From: Myxococcales bacterium
Lineage (GTDB): Bacteria > Myxococcota_A > Polyangia > Polyangiales > Polyangiaceae
Assembly (NCBI GenBank): GCA_025359105.1
Contig: JANYHK010000140.1
Location: forward strand, 1-52,835
DNA length: 52,835 bases
Direction: 5' to 3'
The notes under the pieces are model-generated. The model was not told where the DNA came from. It did no database searches and saw nothing but the letters and a program-made list of their open reading frames with translations. The translations under genes were made by a program, and so were the position numbers. Below, in pieces: positions 14,837 through 23,293 of the stretch. The first letter of the stretch is position 1, and every line of letters starts with the position of its first letter.

Positions 14837-15526
14837 GTGAGCGAGGTGATCATCGCGCCCAGCATCCTATCGGCAGATTTCGGGCGTCTCGGCGAGGAGA
14901 TCGCCGCCGTCGAGAAGGCCGGCGCCGACTGGATTCACGTCGACGTGATGGACGGACGCTTCGTGCCGAACATCACGATCGGTCCGCCGATCGTCAAAGC
15001 CCTGCGCGGCGCGACCAAGCTCCCCTTCGACGTGCACCTCATGATCGTCGAGCCGGAGAAATACGTCGACGCGTTCGCCGACGCTGGGGCCGACACGATC
15101 ACCGTCCACGTCGAGGCGTGCACGCACCTGCACCGCACGCTGCAGCAGATCCGCGCGCGGAAGAAGCGCGCGGGCGTCGTGCTCAACCCGGCAACGAGCG
15201 AAGAGACGCTGAAGTACGTGATGGGGCTGGTCGACTTGATCCTGGTGATGAGCGTCAACCCGGGCTTCGGTGGGCAGTCGTTCCTGGCGGAGGTGCTGCC
15301 GAAGGTGGCAAGGATCCGGAGGATGATCGACGAGGAGAAGAGGCCGATCGATCTGGAGATCGACGGGGGCATCAGCGAGACCACCGTTCGCCAGGCCACG
15401 AAGGCGGGCGCCCGAGCGCTCGTCGCCGGCAACGCGATCTTCACGCACCCGAAGGGGTACGCCGAGGCGATCGCGAAGATCCGCGCCGAGGGCGACGCCG
15501 GCGCGCGCGAAGGCGGTGGCGCGTGA
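14837..15526 (+). CDS. rpe: Ribulose-phosphate 3-epimerase
   Basis: 229 residues, a full-length TIM barrel. It interconverts ribulose 5-phosphate and xylulose 5-phosphate in the pentose phosphate pathway. Visible motifs are IAPSILSADFGRLGEEI, DWIHVDVMDGRFVPN (metal His and catalytic Asp), FDVHLMIVEPEKYV, VMSVNPGFGGQSF and LEIDGGI (second catalytic Asp). The GTG at 14837 has GGAGG 9 bases upstream and yields the standard N-terminus. The stop overlaps the next gene's GTG (GTGA). Confidence 0.96.
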   Translation: MSEVIIAPSILSADFGRLGEEIAAVEKAGADWIHVDVMDGRFVPNITIGPPIVKALRGATKLPFDVHLMIVEPEKYVDAFADAGADTITVHVEACTHLHRTLQQIRARKKRAGVVLNPATSEETLKYVMGLVDLILVMSVNPGFGGQSFLAEVLPKVARIRRMIDEEKRPIDLEIDGGISETTVRQATKAGARALVAGNAIFTHPKGYAEAIAKIRAEGDAGAREGGGA

Positions 15527-16911
15527 AGCGCGCGAACCTCTTCGTCGCCACCCTCGCCGCCGTAATCACCTCCTGCGCATCGACTCCGATTCCGACTCCG
15601 ACTCCGACTCCGATTCCGACTCCGATTCCGACTCCGACTCCGACTCCGACTCCGACTCCGACTCCGACCGCCGGCCGTTCGGCGAAGCAGCAGCAGCTCG
15701 TCGCGCGCACGCTCGCGCGGGTGACCGAGCTCCGCGGGATCCGCGCCACGCGCGAGGTGCCGGGAAAAGTACTCGCGCGCGACCAGCTCATCGCCCGCGT
15801 GAAGCAACACGTGTCGGTCGAGATCCCGCCCGAGGCGATCGAACGGGAAGGGACGACCTTGAAGCTGCTCGGCTTCGTCCCGAACGACTTCGACTACGGC
15901 AAGGAGATGTTCGCGCTGCTCGAGGCGCAGCTCGCCGGCTACTACGAGCCGGAGGACGGAACCATGTACATGGCCGCCGATCTCGACGGCATGAACGCCG
16001 AGGCCACCCTCGCGCACGAGCTCGTGCACGCGCTGCAGGATCAGCGCTGGGACCTCAAGAAGCGCAGCAAGTACAAGCCCGGGCAGAGCGATCGGCAGGG
16101 CGCGCTCGCGGCGATGGCGGAGGGCGACGCAACGAGCGCGATGGCGGACTACATCGTGTCGAAGATGGATCCGAGCAAGACCGCGCTCGACGTTCCCGAG
16201 GAGATCTTCACCGAGCAGGTCATCGGCTCGATGAACACCGGTGACTCCGCGAACGCGCCGCACATCATGCGGACGTCGCTCGTCGCGCCGTACGTCGACG
16301 GGCTCGTGTTCATCAACGCGCTGCGCCGGCGCGCCCCTGACTGGGCGCAGGTGAACAAGGCCTGGGACGAAATGCCTGAGACGACCGAGCAGATCCTCCA
16401 CATGGACAAGTGGCTCGCGAAAGAGCCGGCGCTCGTGGTGACCCCCCCGACCGCGACGGCGCTCGGTCCCGGCTGGGCATCGGTCGACGAGGACACCTAC
16501 GGCGAGCAGCAAGTGCGCTTGATGTTCGAGGAGTGGATGGCGCGCGACGAGGCGAAGAGCGCCGCCGCGGGGTGGGGCGGCGATCGCGGCGCGATCTGGA
16601 CGAACGCGGGCAAGACGGCGATGGCGCTGCACGTCCGCTACGATCCGAGCGGCGGCGCGAAGTCCCAGGATGCGCTCGCCGAGCGCGCGTTCGCGGCGGT
16701 GAGCGCCGGGCTCGCGAAGCTCGGGACGGCGAAGCGCGAGGGGAGCTTCGTGTGCGTCGAGCGCCAGGAGCTTGGCCCGCTCGCCGTGCGGCGCGAAGGA
16801 CGCGAGATCGTGCTCGTCGCAGGCCCCGCCGCGATCGGCCCGAAGTCCACCGCCGCGGGCACCTGCGCGATCTCGAGGGCGTGGTCCCGTGAGGTCGCGC
16901 TTAACCGTTAG
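15523..16911 (+). CDS. HExxH metallopeptidase-like lipoprotein with Pro-Thr repeat linker
   Basis: 462 residues from the GTG at 15523, coupled to rpe by a GTGA overlap. A signal peptide ends in TSC, a weak lipobox, followed by 14 Thr/Ile-Pro dipeptides that form a rigid tether. The main domain (about 60-440) contains LAHELVHALQDQRWDL, with HExxH at residues 165-169, preceded by LAGYYEPEDGTMY. This is the layout of zinc peptidases in which a Tyr-rich strand precedes the active-site helix. The second half has repeated MRTSLVAPYVDGLVF-type helices. Substrate unknown; probably acts in the periplasm or on the cell surface. Confidence 0.8.
   Translation: MKRANLFVATLAAVITSCASTPIPTPTPTPIPTPIPTPTPTPTPTPTPTAGRSAKQQQLVARTLARVTELRGIRATREVPGKVLARDQLIARVKQHVSVEIPPEAIEREGTTLKLLGFVPNDFDYGKEMFALLEAQLAGYYEPEDGTMYMAADLDGMNAEATLAHELVHALQDQRWDLKKRSKYKPGQSDRQGALAAMAEGDATSAMADYIVSKMDPSKTALDVPEEIFTEQVIGSMNTGDSANAPHIMRTSLVAPYVDGLVFINALRRRAPDWAQVNKAWDEMPETTEQILHMDKWLAKEPALVVTPPTATALGPGWASVDEDTYGEQQVRLMFEEWMARDEAKSAAAGWGGDRGAIWTNAGKTAMALHVRYDPSGGAKSQDALAERAFAAVSAGLAKLGTAKREGSFVCVERQELGPLAVRREGREIVLVAGPAAIGPKSTAAGTCAISRAWSREVALNR
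15583..15666 (+). repeat. 14 x 6-bp tandem repeat (ACTCCG/ATTCCG) inside the metallopeptidase gene
   Basis: Fourteen uninterrupted hexamers, eleven ACTCCG and three ATTCCG, encode Thr-Pro or Ile-Pro. A change in unit number keeps the reading frame and alters only tether length. The long identical run is prone to slippage, so length variation between strains is expected. Confidence 0.95.
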
Positions 16912-16921
16912 GGCCCGCCCT

Positions 16922-16945
16922 GGATCATTCCGCCTGGAGTGATCC
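16922..16945 (+). terminator. Possible terminator hairpin after the metallopeptidase gene
   Basis: GGATCATTCC (16922-16931), GCCT loop, GGAGTGATCC (16936-16945): a 10-bp stem with one wobble pair, directly after the stop codon. It has no T-run, so intrinsic termination is uncertain. Confidence 0.5.
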
Positions 16946-17015
16946 GGAAGGACCGGCGAAGCGCTAGTCTTTTCCAACAGTTAGTCGGGGTGCGCATTTT
17001 GCTTACATTGGCACC

Positions 17016-18134
17016 ATGCGCGCCGACCGATTCTTTCCCGTGCTCTCGTTGCTCTTCACCGCCGCTTGCGGCGCATCACCGTCGGGCTCCGCAGAGCAGG
17101 CCGACGAGGCTGTCTCGGAGGCGAAGGTCCTGTTCGCGGGCGCGGCACCGAAGGCGACCGCGAAGCTTCCCATCGTGCTCGAGCACGGGTTCGCGGCCTC
17201 GGCGGAGGAGTCGAGCATCTGGAAGTTCGACGGCGTCGTCGCCGATCTGACGGCGGCCGGCCACGTCCTCGTCGTCGCCGACGAAGTGGAGCCGTTCAGC
17301 AGCGCCGCGGCGCGCGCGGTGACGATGGAGAAGACGATGCGCCGCGTCAAGGCGCAGTGCGAGGCCATCGCGGGGTGCGACGCGAGCGGCGTTCACGTCA
17401 TCGCGCACTCGTTCGGCGGCCTGCACGCGCGCGAGTACATTCGCCTGCACCCGCCCAGCACCGCGGCGGCCGAGGGGCTCCCGCGCGTCGTGTCGCTCAC
17501 GACCATTTCGACGCCGAACCACGGCACCGCGATCGCCGACCTCGGGCTCTCGCTCATCGGCGCGTTCAAGGAGCACCCGCGCCTCGAGGCGATCGCCGTG
17601 GCGGACCTCGACCGGCTCGCGGGCCTCGTCGGGCGCACGTTCACCAAGGAAGAGCTCGTTTCGGATGCTCACATCGAGGAGGCGCTGCACGATCTCTCGG
17701 AAGGCAACGCCGAGGACTTCGCCGCGAGCCATCCGGCCAACCCCGATGTCCAGTACTTCACGTGGGCCGGCGTGAGCGAGAACCCGAACGTGCTCCTCCA
17801 CCCCTTTCACCCCGAGCGCATCACCAAGGCCATGCCCTCCGACTGCGGGGGCGCGGCGTTCTCGTTCGAGAGCCGCGCGTTCTCGACCGACCTGATCCTG
17901 AACGCGGCGCACGACGTCACCGGGCATTTCTTCTCCGGTCTCCCCAACGACGGCATGGCGACGGTCGCGAGCGCGAGGGCGCTGCCGGGGGCGAAGTTCA
18001 TGGGCTGCATCCCGGCCGATCACCTGGCCGAGGTGGGCCACACGACCGCCGCGAAGCGGGCGTGGACGGGCTTCGATCACAAGGCGTTCTTCCGCTACGT
18101 CGCCGGCGGCCTGGCCACGCTGGAGCGCCGCTGA
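17016..18134 (+). CDS. Secreted lipase / alpha-beta hydrolase, lipoprotein
   Basis: 372 residues. The signal peptide MRADRFFPVLSLLFTAAC ends in a TAAC lipobox. The hydrolase fold starts at about 50, with the oxyanion-hole motif LEHGFA (55-60). The nucleophile elbow is IAHSFGGLHARE, with Ser132 in A-H-S-F-G. This is the family I lipase elbow, and STPNHGTAIADL is also typical of bacterial true lipases. Candidates for the other triad members are the Asp near NAAHDVTGH or SNDGM regions and His in the VGHTTAAKR segment. Two Cys pairs could form disulfides. It is preceded by a short leader with no clear ribosome binding site. Confidence 0.85.
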   Translation: MRADRFFPVLSLLFTAACGASPSGSAEQADEAVSEAKVLFAGAAPKATAKLPIVLEHGFAASAEESSIWKFDGVVADLTAAGHVLVVADEVEPFSSAAARAVTMEKTMRRVKAQCEAIAGCDASGVHVIAHSFGGLHAREYIRLHPPSTAAAEGLPRVVSLTTISTPNHGTAIADLGLSLIGAFKEHPRLEAIAVADLDRLAGLVGRTFTKEELVSDAHIEEALHDLSEGNAEDFAASHPANPDVQYFTWAGVSENPNVLLHPFHPERITKAMPSDCGGAAFSFESRAFSTDLILNAAHDVTGHFFSGLPNDGMATVASARALPGAKFMGCIPADHLAEVGHTTAAKRAWTGFDHKAFFRYVAGGLATLERR

Positions 18135-18265
18135 CCACCCAGTGGCAGCAGGCGCCTGGGTCTCCCCGGACCCAAGCGCGACGCGAACATCCCGGTTTCT
18201 TGCGGCGCCTTGCGGGCACACGCCTTGCGATGAGGCGCCCGGCAACAAAACCGGAGAGGTGGATC

Positions 18266-18934
18266 ATGCGTTCTATCGTGGTTGGCATCGCGCTGGGTCT
18301 GTCGGTGGTGGGGATCGCGTGCGGGGGGAACAACAAGGAGGCCGCGAGCGCGGAGTCGACGAAGGCGGAGTTGAGCTCGATGGACGAGCTGAAGAGCATC
18401 CCGGCCGACCTCGACGCCGAGGTGAAGAGCCTCACCAAGCCGATCGACGACACGCAGACCATCATCGACAAGCTCACGAGCATGCCGAAGCGCTACGGCA
18501 TGAGCGCGGGCTCGGTGATGGGGATGGCGAAGGGATCGCTCGACGGCGGCAAGGTCGACGTGAAGCTCGACGCCAGCGTGGGAGCCGAGGCGAAGGCCGA
18601 GCTCGAAGCGTCGTTGAAGCAGCTCGGCGAGATCGTGGTCGCGCTGAAGGCGACCCCCGACAAGATCGCCGGGCTCACCAAGAAGCTCGCCACCATCACC
18701 GCCAAGGTGCCGGTGCTCGCGACCAAGATCAGCACCGGCGCTTCGGCGACGATGTCGAACCCGTTCGGCAGCGCCGACGGCAAGGCGAAGGCGAAGGCGG
18801 ATCTCGACGGCCTCGAGAAGGTGAAGCTCGACGTGAACAAATCGGTCGCCGACACGCAGCAGAAGCTCACCGGCATCCCGGCCCTGGCGACCGGCGCGCT
18901 CGGCAAGCTGACCGCCGCGTTCACCGCGGGCTGA
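18266..18934 (+). CDS. Helical lipoprotein of unknown function
   Basis: 222 residues from the ATG at 18266, with GGAGAGG upstream. A signal peptide (RSIVVGIALGLSVVG) ends in the lipobox GIAC. The rest is Lys/Ala/Leu-rich with regular heptad-like spacing (LDAEVKSLTKPIDDTQTIID, KADLDGLEKVKLDVNKSVAD), so a long helical bundle or coiled coil is likely. No enzymatic motif is present. The region 18135-18265 holds several short GC-rich inverted repeats but no clear promoter. Confidence 0.75.
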   Translation: MRSIVVGIALGLSVVGIACGGNNKEAASAESTKAELSSMDELKSIPADLDAEVKSLTKPIDDTQTIIDKLTSMPKRYGMSAGSVMGMAKGSLDGGKVDVKLDASVGAEAKAELEASLKQLGEIVVALKATPDKIAGLTKKLATITAKVPVLATKISTGASATMSNPFGSADGKAKAKADLDGLEKVKLDVNKSVADTQQKLTGIPALATGALGKLTAAFTAG

Positions 18935-18949
18935 AGCGTCGTCGTTCGT

Positions 18950-20182
18950 CTAGACCAGGCAGACTTGCCGCACCAGGTGCAAGCCCGCGTACGCCGCGAG
19001 GGTCTGGATCTGGTGCCGGTCGCCCGAGAAGTGGCGCTGCTTGACCGTGGTCGCGCCCGCCGCGGCGACCGCGATGAAGACCGTTCCGACCGGCTTGTCG
19101 TCGCTGCCGCCCGTGGGACCGGCGACGCCGGTGAGGGCGAGCGCGATGTCCGCGCCGGAGACACGCTTGACCCCCTCCGCCATCGCCGCGGCGACTTCGG
19201 GGCTGACGGCGCCATGTCCGCGAAGCGCATCCTCCTCTACACCCAGGATGCGCGTCTTCGCGCTGTTGGCGTAAGTGACGGCGTCGACGAGGAGAAAGTC
19301 GCTCGCCCCCGGCTCGCGGGTGAGCATGTGTCCGACGAGCCCGCCAGTGCACGACTCGGCGATCGCGAGGGTGTAGCCCTTCGTGCGGAGTTGGCGGCCG
19401 AGGACGCCGGCGAACGTCTCCTCGCCCTCGCCGTAGATGACGTCGGCGAGGCGGCTCTTCACGTCGACCGTCGCGCGCTCGCACACGTCGCGGGCGACGG
19501 CCTCGGAAGCCCCGCGCGCCAGGACCTTCACCTCGATCTCCGGGAAGTGGGCGCGGTATCCGACGGTGACGCCGGGGTACGCCGCTTCGACGCCCGCGAG
19601 CCGCTCGCCGACGGCGCTCTCGGGGAGCCCGTAGGTGCGGAGGCGCAGCTGGTAGCTCGTGCGCGGCGCGAGCGAGCGGACGCGGGGGACGATCTGGTCG
19701 TCGAACATGCGCTTCATCTCGCGCGGGACACCGGGCATGAAGAAGGCGAGGCACTCGCCGAGCGTGATCGCGAAGCCGGGCGCGGTGCCTACGGGGTTGG
19801 GCAGGATCTCTGCGCCTTCGGGGAAATCCGCCTGCTTCGCGTTCGACGCCGTCATCGTGCGGCCCGCCTTCTCGAAGCGGCGACGGATGGCCTCGAGCGA
19901 CGGGTCGTCGCGGACGAGGGGCACGCCCATCGCGGCCGCGACGGCCTCGGTCGTGAGATCGTCGGTCGTGGGGCCGAGGCCGCCCGTGCAGACGACGACG
20001 CGCACCTGCTTGGCGAGGCGCTGCACCGTCGCGACGATGCGCGCGCGGTCGTCGTCGATGACGACGTCCTCCACGACCTCGAAGCCCTCGTCGGTCAGCG
20101 CCGAAGCGAGCCAGGCCGCGTTGGTGTTGACGAGCTCCCCCCGGGTGAGCTCGGTCCCGATGCACAGAACCGCGCACGTCAT
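18950..20182 (-). CDS. cinA: CinA-family protein (nicotinamide-nucleotide amidohydrolase)
   Basis: 410 residues, full length for two-domain CinA. The N-terminal molybdopterin-binding-like domain (1-170) has CIGTELTRGELVNTNAAWLA, CTGGLGPTTDDLTTEAVA and FMPGVPREMKRMF. The C-terminal PncC domain (about 250-410) has IAESCTGGLVGHMLT, YANSAKTRILGV, GVAGPTGGSDDKPVGTVF and GDRHQIQTLA. It hydrolyses NMN to nicotinate mononucleotide, recycling pyridine nucleotides made by DNA ligase; the N-terminal domain acts as an ADP-ribose pyrophosphatase in some members. I start at the ATG at 20182 because the family motif begins there. An ATG 12 bases upstream is possible. Confidence 0.94.
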   Translation of the reverse strand: MTCAVLCIGTELTRGELVNTNAAWLASALTDEGFEVVEDVVIDDDRARIVATVQRLAKQVRVVVCTGGLGPTTDDLTTEAVAAAMGVPLVRDDPSLEAIRRRFEKAGRTMTASNAKQADFPEGAEILPNPVGTAPGFAITLGECLAFFMPGVPREMKRMFDDQIVPRVRSLAPRTSYQLRLRTYGLPESAVGERLAGVEAAYPGVTVGYRAHFPEIEVKVLARGASEAVARDVCERATVDVKSRLADVIYGEGEETFAGVLGRQLRTKGYTLAIAESCTGGLVGHMLTREPGASDFLLVDAVTYANSAKTRILGVEEDALRGHGAVSPEVAAAMAEGVKRVSGADIALALTGVAGPTGGSDDKPVGTVFIAVAAAGATTVKQRHFSGDRHQIQTLAAYAGLHLVRQVCLV

Positions 20183-20215
20183 AGGACCGCCCATCTTAGC
20201 ACCCCGGGATCGAAA

Positions 20216-21037
20216 TCAAGGTGATTCGGCGAGATCGTACGCGCAGCGGAATCCCACCCTGGGGTCGCCGCGCGAAGGATCGAGCTCGAGCCCAGCCCAG
20301 GAGCGCAGATCGGTCGCGAGCGCGGTGGCGTAGGAGCCGCCGCGCGCGTAGGCGAAGCGACCGCGCTCCGAGACGATCGCCGCGCCGCCGACCCATTCGG
20401 CCACGTTTCCTGCGAGATCGTGGAGGTGCGAGGGGGTGTCCCCTTCGGGGTGGGTGCCGACGGTGTCCGGCTCGCCGCCGCCGATCGCGCAGGGCCCGCT
20501 CGAGAGGCCCCACGCCGCGCGACGGCACACCGCGCCGGTGTTGCCCCACGGGTACCGCCACCCCTTCTCGCCCGCGGCCGCGGCGAGCCACTCGTCGTCG
20601 GTGGGCAGCCGACCGCTTCGCGCGGTGTGACAGAACTCCTCGGCGGCGTCGCGCGCCATCCCGCGGGCGGCCCGCGCGAGATCGCTCGGCGCGCGGGGCT
20701 CGAACGCGCCCACGGTGACCTCGAACGCGTCGAGATCGAACGCGCGCACCTTCACCGTCCGCGCGGCGACACGCCCTTCGGCCTCCCAGTCGCTCGGGCC
20801 CACGACCAGCTCGGTATCGGGCACGCGCACGCGGGTCCATGGCGCGTCGCAGCCGCGGGGCGTCGTCGTCAGCGGGGCCGGGCAACCCGACTCGGGCAAG
20901 CACCGGGTGCCGCGGCGCACGAAACCACTTGCACACTGCACATAACTGTCTCCCGCGCGGGTGCGCGACACGAACCAGAGGCCCCCCACCGCCGCGGCGA
21001 GCAGGACCGCGGCGACCAGGGCCAGGCGCACGTTCAT
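20216..21037 (-). CDS. SUMF1/formylglycine-enzyme-like (FGE-sulfatase domain) membrane-anchored protein
   Basis: 273 residues, coupled by ATGA to the upstream FAH gene. An N-terminal membrane anchor (LALVAAVLLAAAVGGLWFV) is followed by a Cys-containing segment and a SUMF1-like domain (about 90-270). The domain has LPTDDEWLAAAAGEKGWRYP, WGNTGAVC, LHDLAGNVAEWVGG, ARGGSYATA and VGFRC. The two active-site cysteines of true FGE are not in their usual place near the C-terminus, so this is more likely a structural or ligand-binding member of the family, as in many myxobacterial SUMF1-like proteins. Confidence 0.8.
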   Translation of the reverse strand: MNVRLALVAAVLLAAAVGGLWFVSRTRAGDSYVQCASGFVRRGTRCLPESGCPAPLTTTPRGCDAPWTRVRVPDTELVVGPSDWEAEGRVAARTVKVRAFDLDAFEVTVGAFEPRAPSDLARAARGMARDAAEEFCHTARSGRLPTDDEWLAAAAGEKGWRYPWGNTGAVCRRAAWGLSSGPCAIGGGEPDTVGTHPEGDTPSHLHDLAGNVAEWVGGAAIVSERGRFAYARGGSYATALATDLRSWAGLELDPSRGDPRVGFRCAYDLAESP

Positions 21038-21792
21038 GCGACGGCGACTTCGAGGACGCCGACGCCTTTGATCTCGATCGCGAGCACGTCGCCGGCGACG
21101 AGCGGGCCGACCCCTTCGGGGGTGCCGGTCACGAGGAGATCGCCGGGCTCGAGCGTCATTACGCGGCTCGCGCAGGCGATGAGCGTGGCGACGTCGAACA
21201 GCATGTCGCTGGTGGGCGCGTCCTGCCGAACGACGCCGTTGACGCGGCAGGTGACGCGGCTCTTGCCGGGCTCGAGATCGGTCTCGATCCACGGCCCCGT
21301 CGGGCAGAAGGTGTCGAACCCCTTGGCCCGCGTCCACTGGCCGTCCTTCTTCTGCAGGTCGCGCGCGGTGATGTCGCCGACGCAGGTGTAGCCGAAGACG
21401 AGCTTCATCGCGTCGGCGGCGGCGACGTTGCGCCCGCGCGCGCCGAGCACCACGCCGAGCTCCGCCTCGTGCTCGATCTTCTCGCTGTCGGCCCTTGGCG
21501 GGAGGACGATCGCCTGACCGGGGCCAATGAGCGAGCTCGGCGGCTTGAAGAACATGAGCGGCTCTTTGGGCGGCTCGTTGCCGAGCTCGCGCGCGTGCCC
21601 CGCGTAGTTGCGACCGATGCAGATGATCTTCGACGGCTGCACCGGGCACAGCAGGCTCGCGGCGTCGAACGGGCGCGGGAGCCCGACCTCTTCGCGCGAG
21701 AGCCATGGCGGCCGAGCCAGCGGGTGGACGCGATCGCCTTCCAGGCGGGCGAACGTCGGCGCGCCGTCGACGAGGACGCGGGCGAAGCGCAT
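21034..21792 (-). CDS. Fumarylacetoacetate hydrolase (FAH) family protein
   Basis: 252 residues, the typical length of single-domain FAH enzymes. These cleave carbon-carbon bonds in aromatic catabolism or act as oxaloacetate decarboxylase or tautomerase. Family motifs are KIICIGRNYAGHARELGN, LMFFKPPSSLIGPG, EHEAELGVVLGARGRN (metal Glu residues), FGYTCVGDITARD, FDTFCPTGPW and LLVTGTPEGVGPL. No other catabolic gene is nearby and its neighbours are a SUMF1-like protein and a lipoprotein, so the physiological substrate is open. Confidence 0.92.
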   Translation of the reverse strand: MRFARVLVDGAPTFARLEGDRVHPLARPPWLSREEVGLPRPFDAASLLCPVQPSKIICIGRNYAGHARELGNEPPKEPLMFFKPPSSLIGPGQAIVLPPRADSEKIEHEAELGVVLGARGRNVAAADAMKLVFGYTCVGDITARDLQKKDGQWTRAKGFDTFCPTGPWIETDLEPGKSRVTCRVNGVVRQDAPTSDMLFDVATLIACASRVMTLEPGDLLVTGTPEGVGPLVAGDVLAIEIKGVGVLEVAVA

Positions 21793-21799
21793 CAGCCGA

Positions 21800-22303
21800 T
21801 CACTTGGCCTTGCAGTCGAGCGAGACGCCTTGGCCGTTGAACGAGAAGCCGCGGTTGGTCGTCTGCCACGAGCCGACGATCTGACCGTCGATCGTGATCT
21901 TCCCTTTGCACGTGAGGACCGGCGCGTTCGCCTGGCCGTCGATGATGCAGTCACCGTTGCGGTTCTTGAGCGCGACCTCGGCGTCTTTGACGACTTGCCC
22001 GCTCGAGGTGCCGCTGCACACGTACTTCGTGTCGCACTTCGCGCAGCTCTGCGACGCACCGCCGCCGACGCCGCCGCCGGACGGATCCTGAGAAGGAGGT
22101 GCGGGATCCTGCGTCGCCGCGGGCGCCTCACGGCCTCCCGCGGCGCGCTCGCGGCCGGCTCCCGGCGACTCGCGCCCAGGGCCCGGAGGCTCCGGGCTCT
22201 CGGTGCTCGTCGAGACGAGCGGTCCGGCGGGGCCTCCTCCGCACGACAGCACGAGCGCGAGAGCGAAGAAGCGCAAGCAGACGAAACTGGCAGATCGCGC
22301 CAT
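21800..22303 (-). CDS. Lipoprotein with Pro/Gly/Arg linker and small Cys-containing domain
   Basis: 167 residues. The signal peptide FVCLRFFALALVLSC ends at a probable lipidation Cys. A disordered linker (Pro/Glu/Gly/Arg, about 25-85) leads to a C-terminal domain with SCAKCDTKYVC and later CIIDGQ and CKGKITIDGQIVGSW. Its four-plus-two cysteines could form disulfides or a metal site. It lies 7 bases upstream of the FAH gene and is probably cotranscribed. I do not recognise the domain. Confidence 0.7.
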   Translation of the reverse strand: MARSASFVCLRFFALALVLSCGGGPAGPLVSTSTESPEPPGPGRESPGAGRERAAGGREAPAATQDPAPPSQDPSGGGVGGGASQSCAKCDTKYVCSGTSSGQVVKDAEVALKNRNGDCIIDGQANAPVLTCKGKITIDGQIVGSWQTTNRGFSFNGQGVSLDCKAK

Positions 22304-22338
22304 GGCGGACTCTCCTCCCTCTCAGTGTAGCGCGTCGC

Positions 22339-23175
22339 TCAGAAGTAGTAGAAGGCCGAGATATTGTTGACGAAGAGTGCCCACGGGTCGCTCTGCACGT
22401 TCGTGCCGAACGTCGTCGTGCCGTTGGAGGCGCTGTTGTTGTCCTGCTTCCACTTGTAGGCGATGCGGTGGAACGCGAGGCCGACGCTGCCCTCGAGCGA
22501 GAGCTCGGGGAGGCCGATGAAGCCGAAGTGGATCTCGGCGCCGACGCGACCACCGATGTCGAAGCGAAAGCCGGAGAGATCCTGATCGGGCGGAGCGGGG
22601 TTGCCGGCGCCCTTGATCGTGCCGCTCGCGAAGCCGATGTTGAGCTCGGGGATCGCGAGGAACGTGTAGTGCTTGCCGTGGGCGAGGGCGATCGGAACGC
22701 CGCCGTGGAGCGCGAGGCCGAACGCGCTGGGCTTTTCGGTCGTCGTCGTCGTGCCGCCGTTCACCGTCTCGAACGAGCCGCTCGAGAGGCCGAAGCCGAG
22801 GCCGCCGTCGATTCCGATCTGACGGTTCAGCCAGTAGCGGACGCCGACGATCGGCGCGCTGACGTTGGCCTGCGTGACGCTGCCGCCCTGGGCGGGGGCG
22901 CCCGCGGCGATGGGGAGCTGCGACACGCCGAAGTAGCCGACCGCGAAGCGCCCGATGAAGCGGTCGTGGTCGGACGTGTTGTCGTCGATCTTCGGGACGG
23001 CGACCGCGCCGCCGCCGCCGGCCGCGACGGTGCCGTTGCCCGTCGACGTGACGACGGGCGGCGTCGACGTGGAGACGGAGCCCGTGCCTTGCGCGTCTTG
23101 TGCGTTTGCACGCGCGCTCAGACCCAGGAGAAGGATGGCCGCATGCGCGGCAACGACGAGAGCTCGGTTCCTCAT
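22339..23175 (-). CDS. Outer-membrane beta-barrel protein
   Basis: 278 residues from the ATG at 23175, with GGAGG 9 bases upstream. A cleavable signal peptide ends near SARANA|Q. After a Ser/Thr/Gly/Val-rich segment, residues from about 75 show alternating strands with Tyr/Phe at intervals (FAVGYFGVSQLP, VGVRYWLNRQIGIDGGLGFG, RVGAEIHFGFIGLP). The last residues, NISAFYYF, end in Phe, the classical C-terminal signal for BAM-dependent insertion. A small outer-membrane barrel is therefore likely. No porin subfamily can be named. Confidence 0.82.
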   Translation of the reverse strand: MRNRALVVAAHAAILLLGLSARANAQDAQGTGSVSTSTPPVVTSTGNGTVAAGGGGAVAVPKIDDNTSDHDRFIGRFAVGYFGVSQLPIAAGAPAQGGSVTQANVSAPIVGVRYWLNRQIGIDGGLGFGLSSGSFETVNGGTTTTTEKPSAFGLALHGGVPIALAHGKHYTFLAIPELNIGFASGTIKGAGNPAPPDQDLSGFRFDIGGRVGAEIHFGFIGLPELSLEGSVGLAFHRIAYKWKQDNNSASNGTTTFGTNVQSDPWALFVNNISAFYYF

Positions 23176-23293
23176 GATGATCGCCTCCGGGTTCACTCGC
23201 GCGAGAAGGCCACAGCGCGGCGGACGGGGCCAAGTTCCTCACGGCGCGCCCGTCCGAGCCCGGTACGGAATTTCCGCTACCGTAAGGGGGGCG

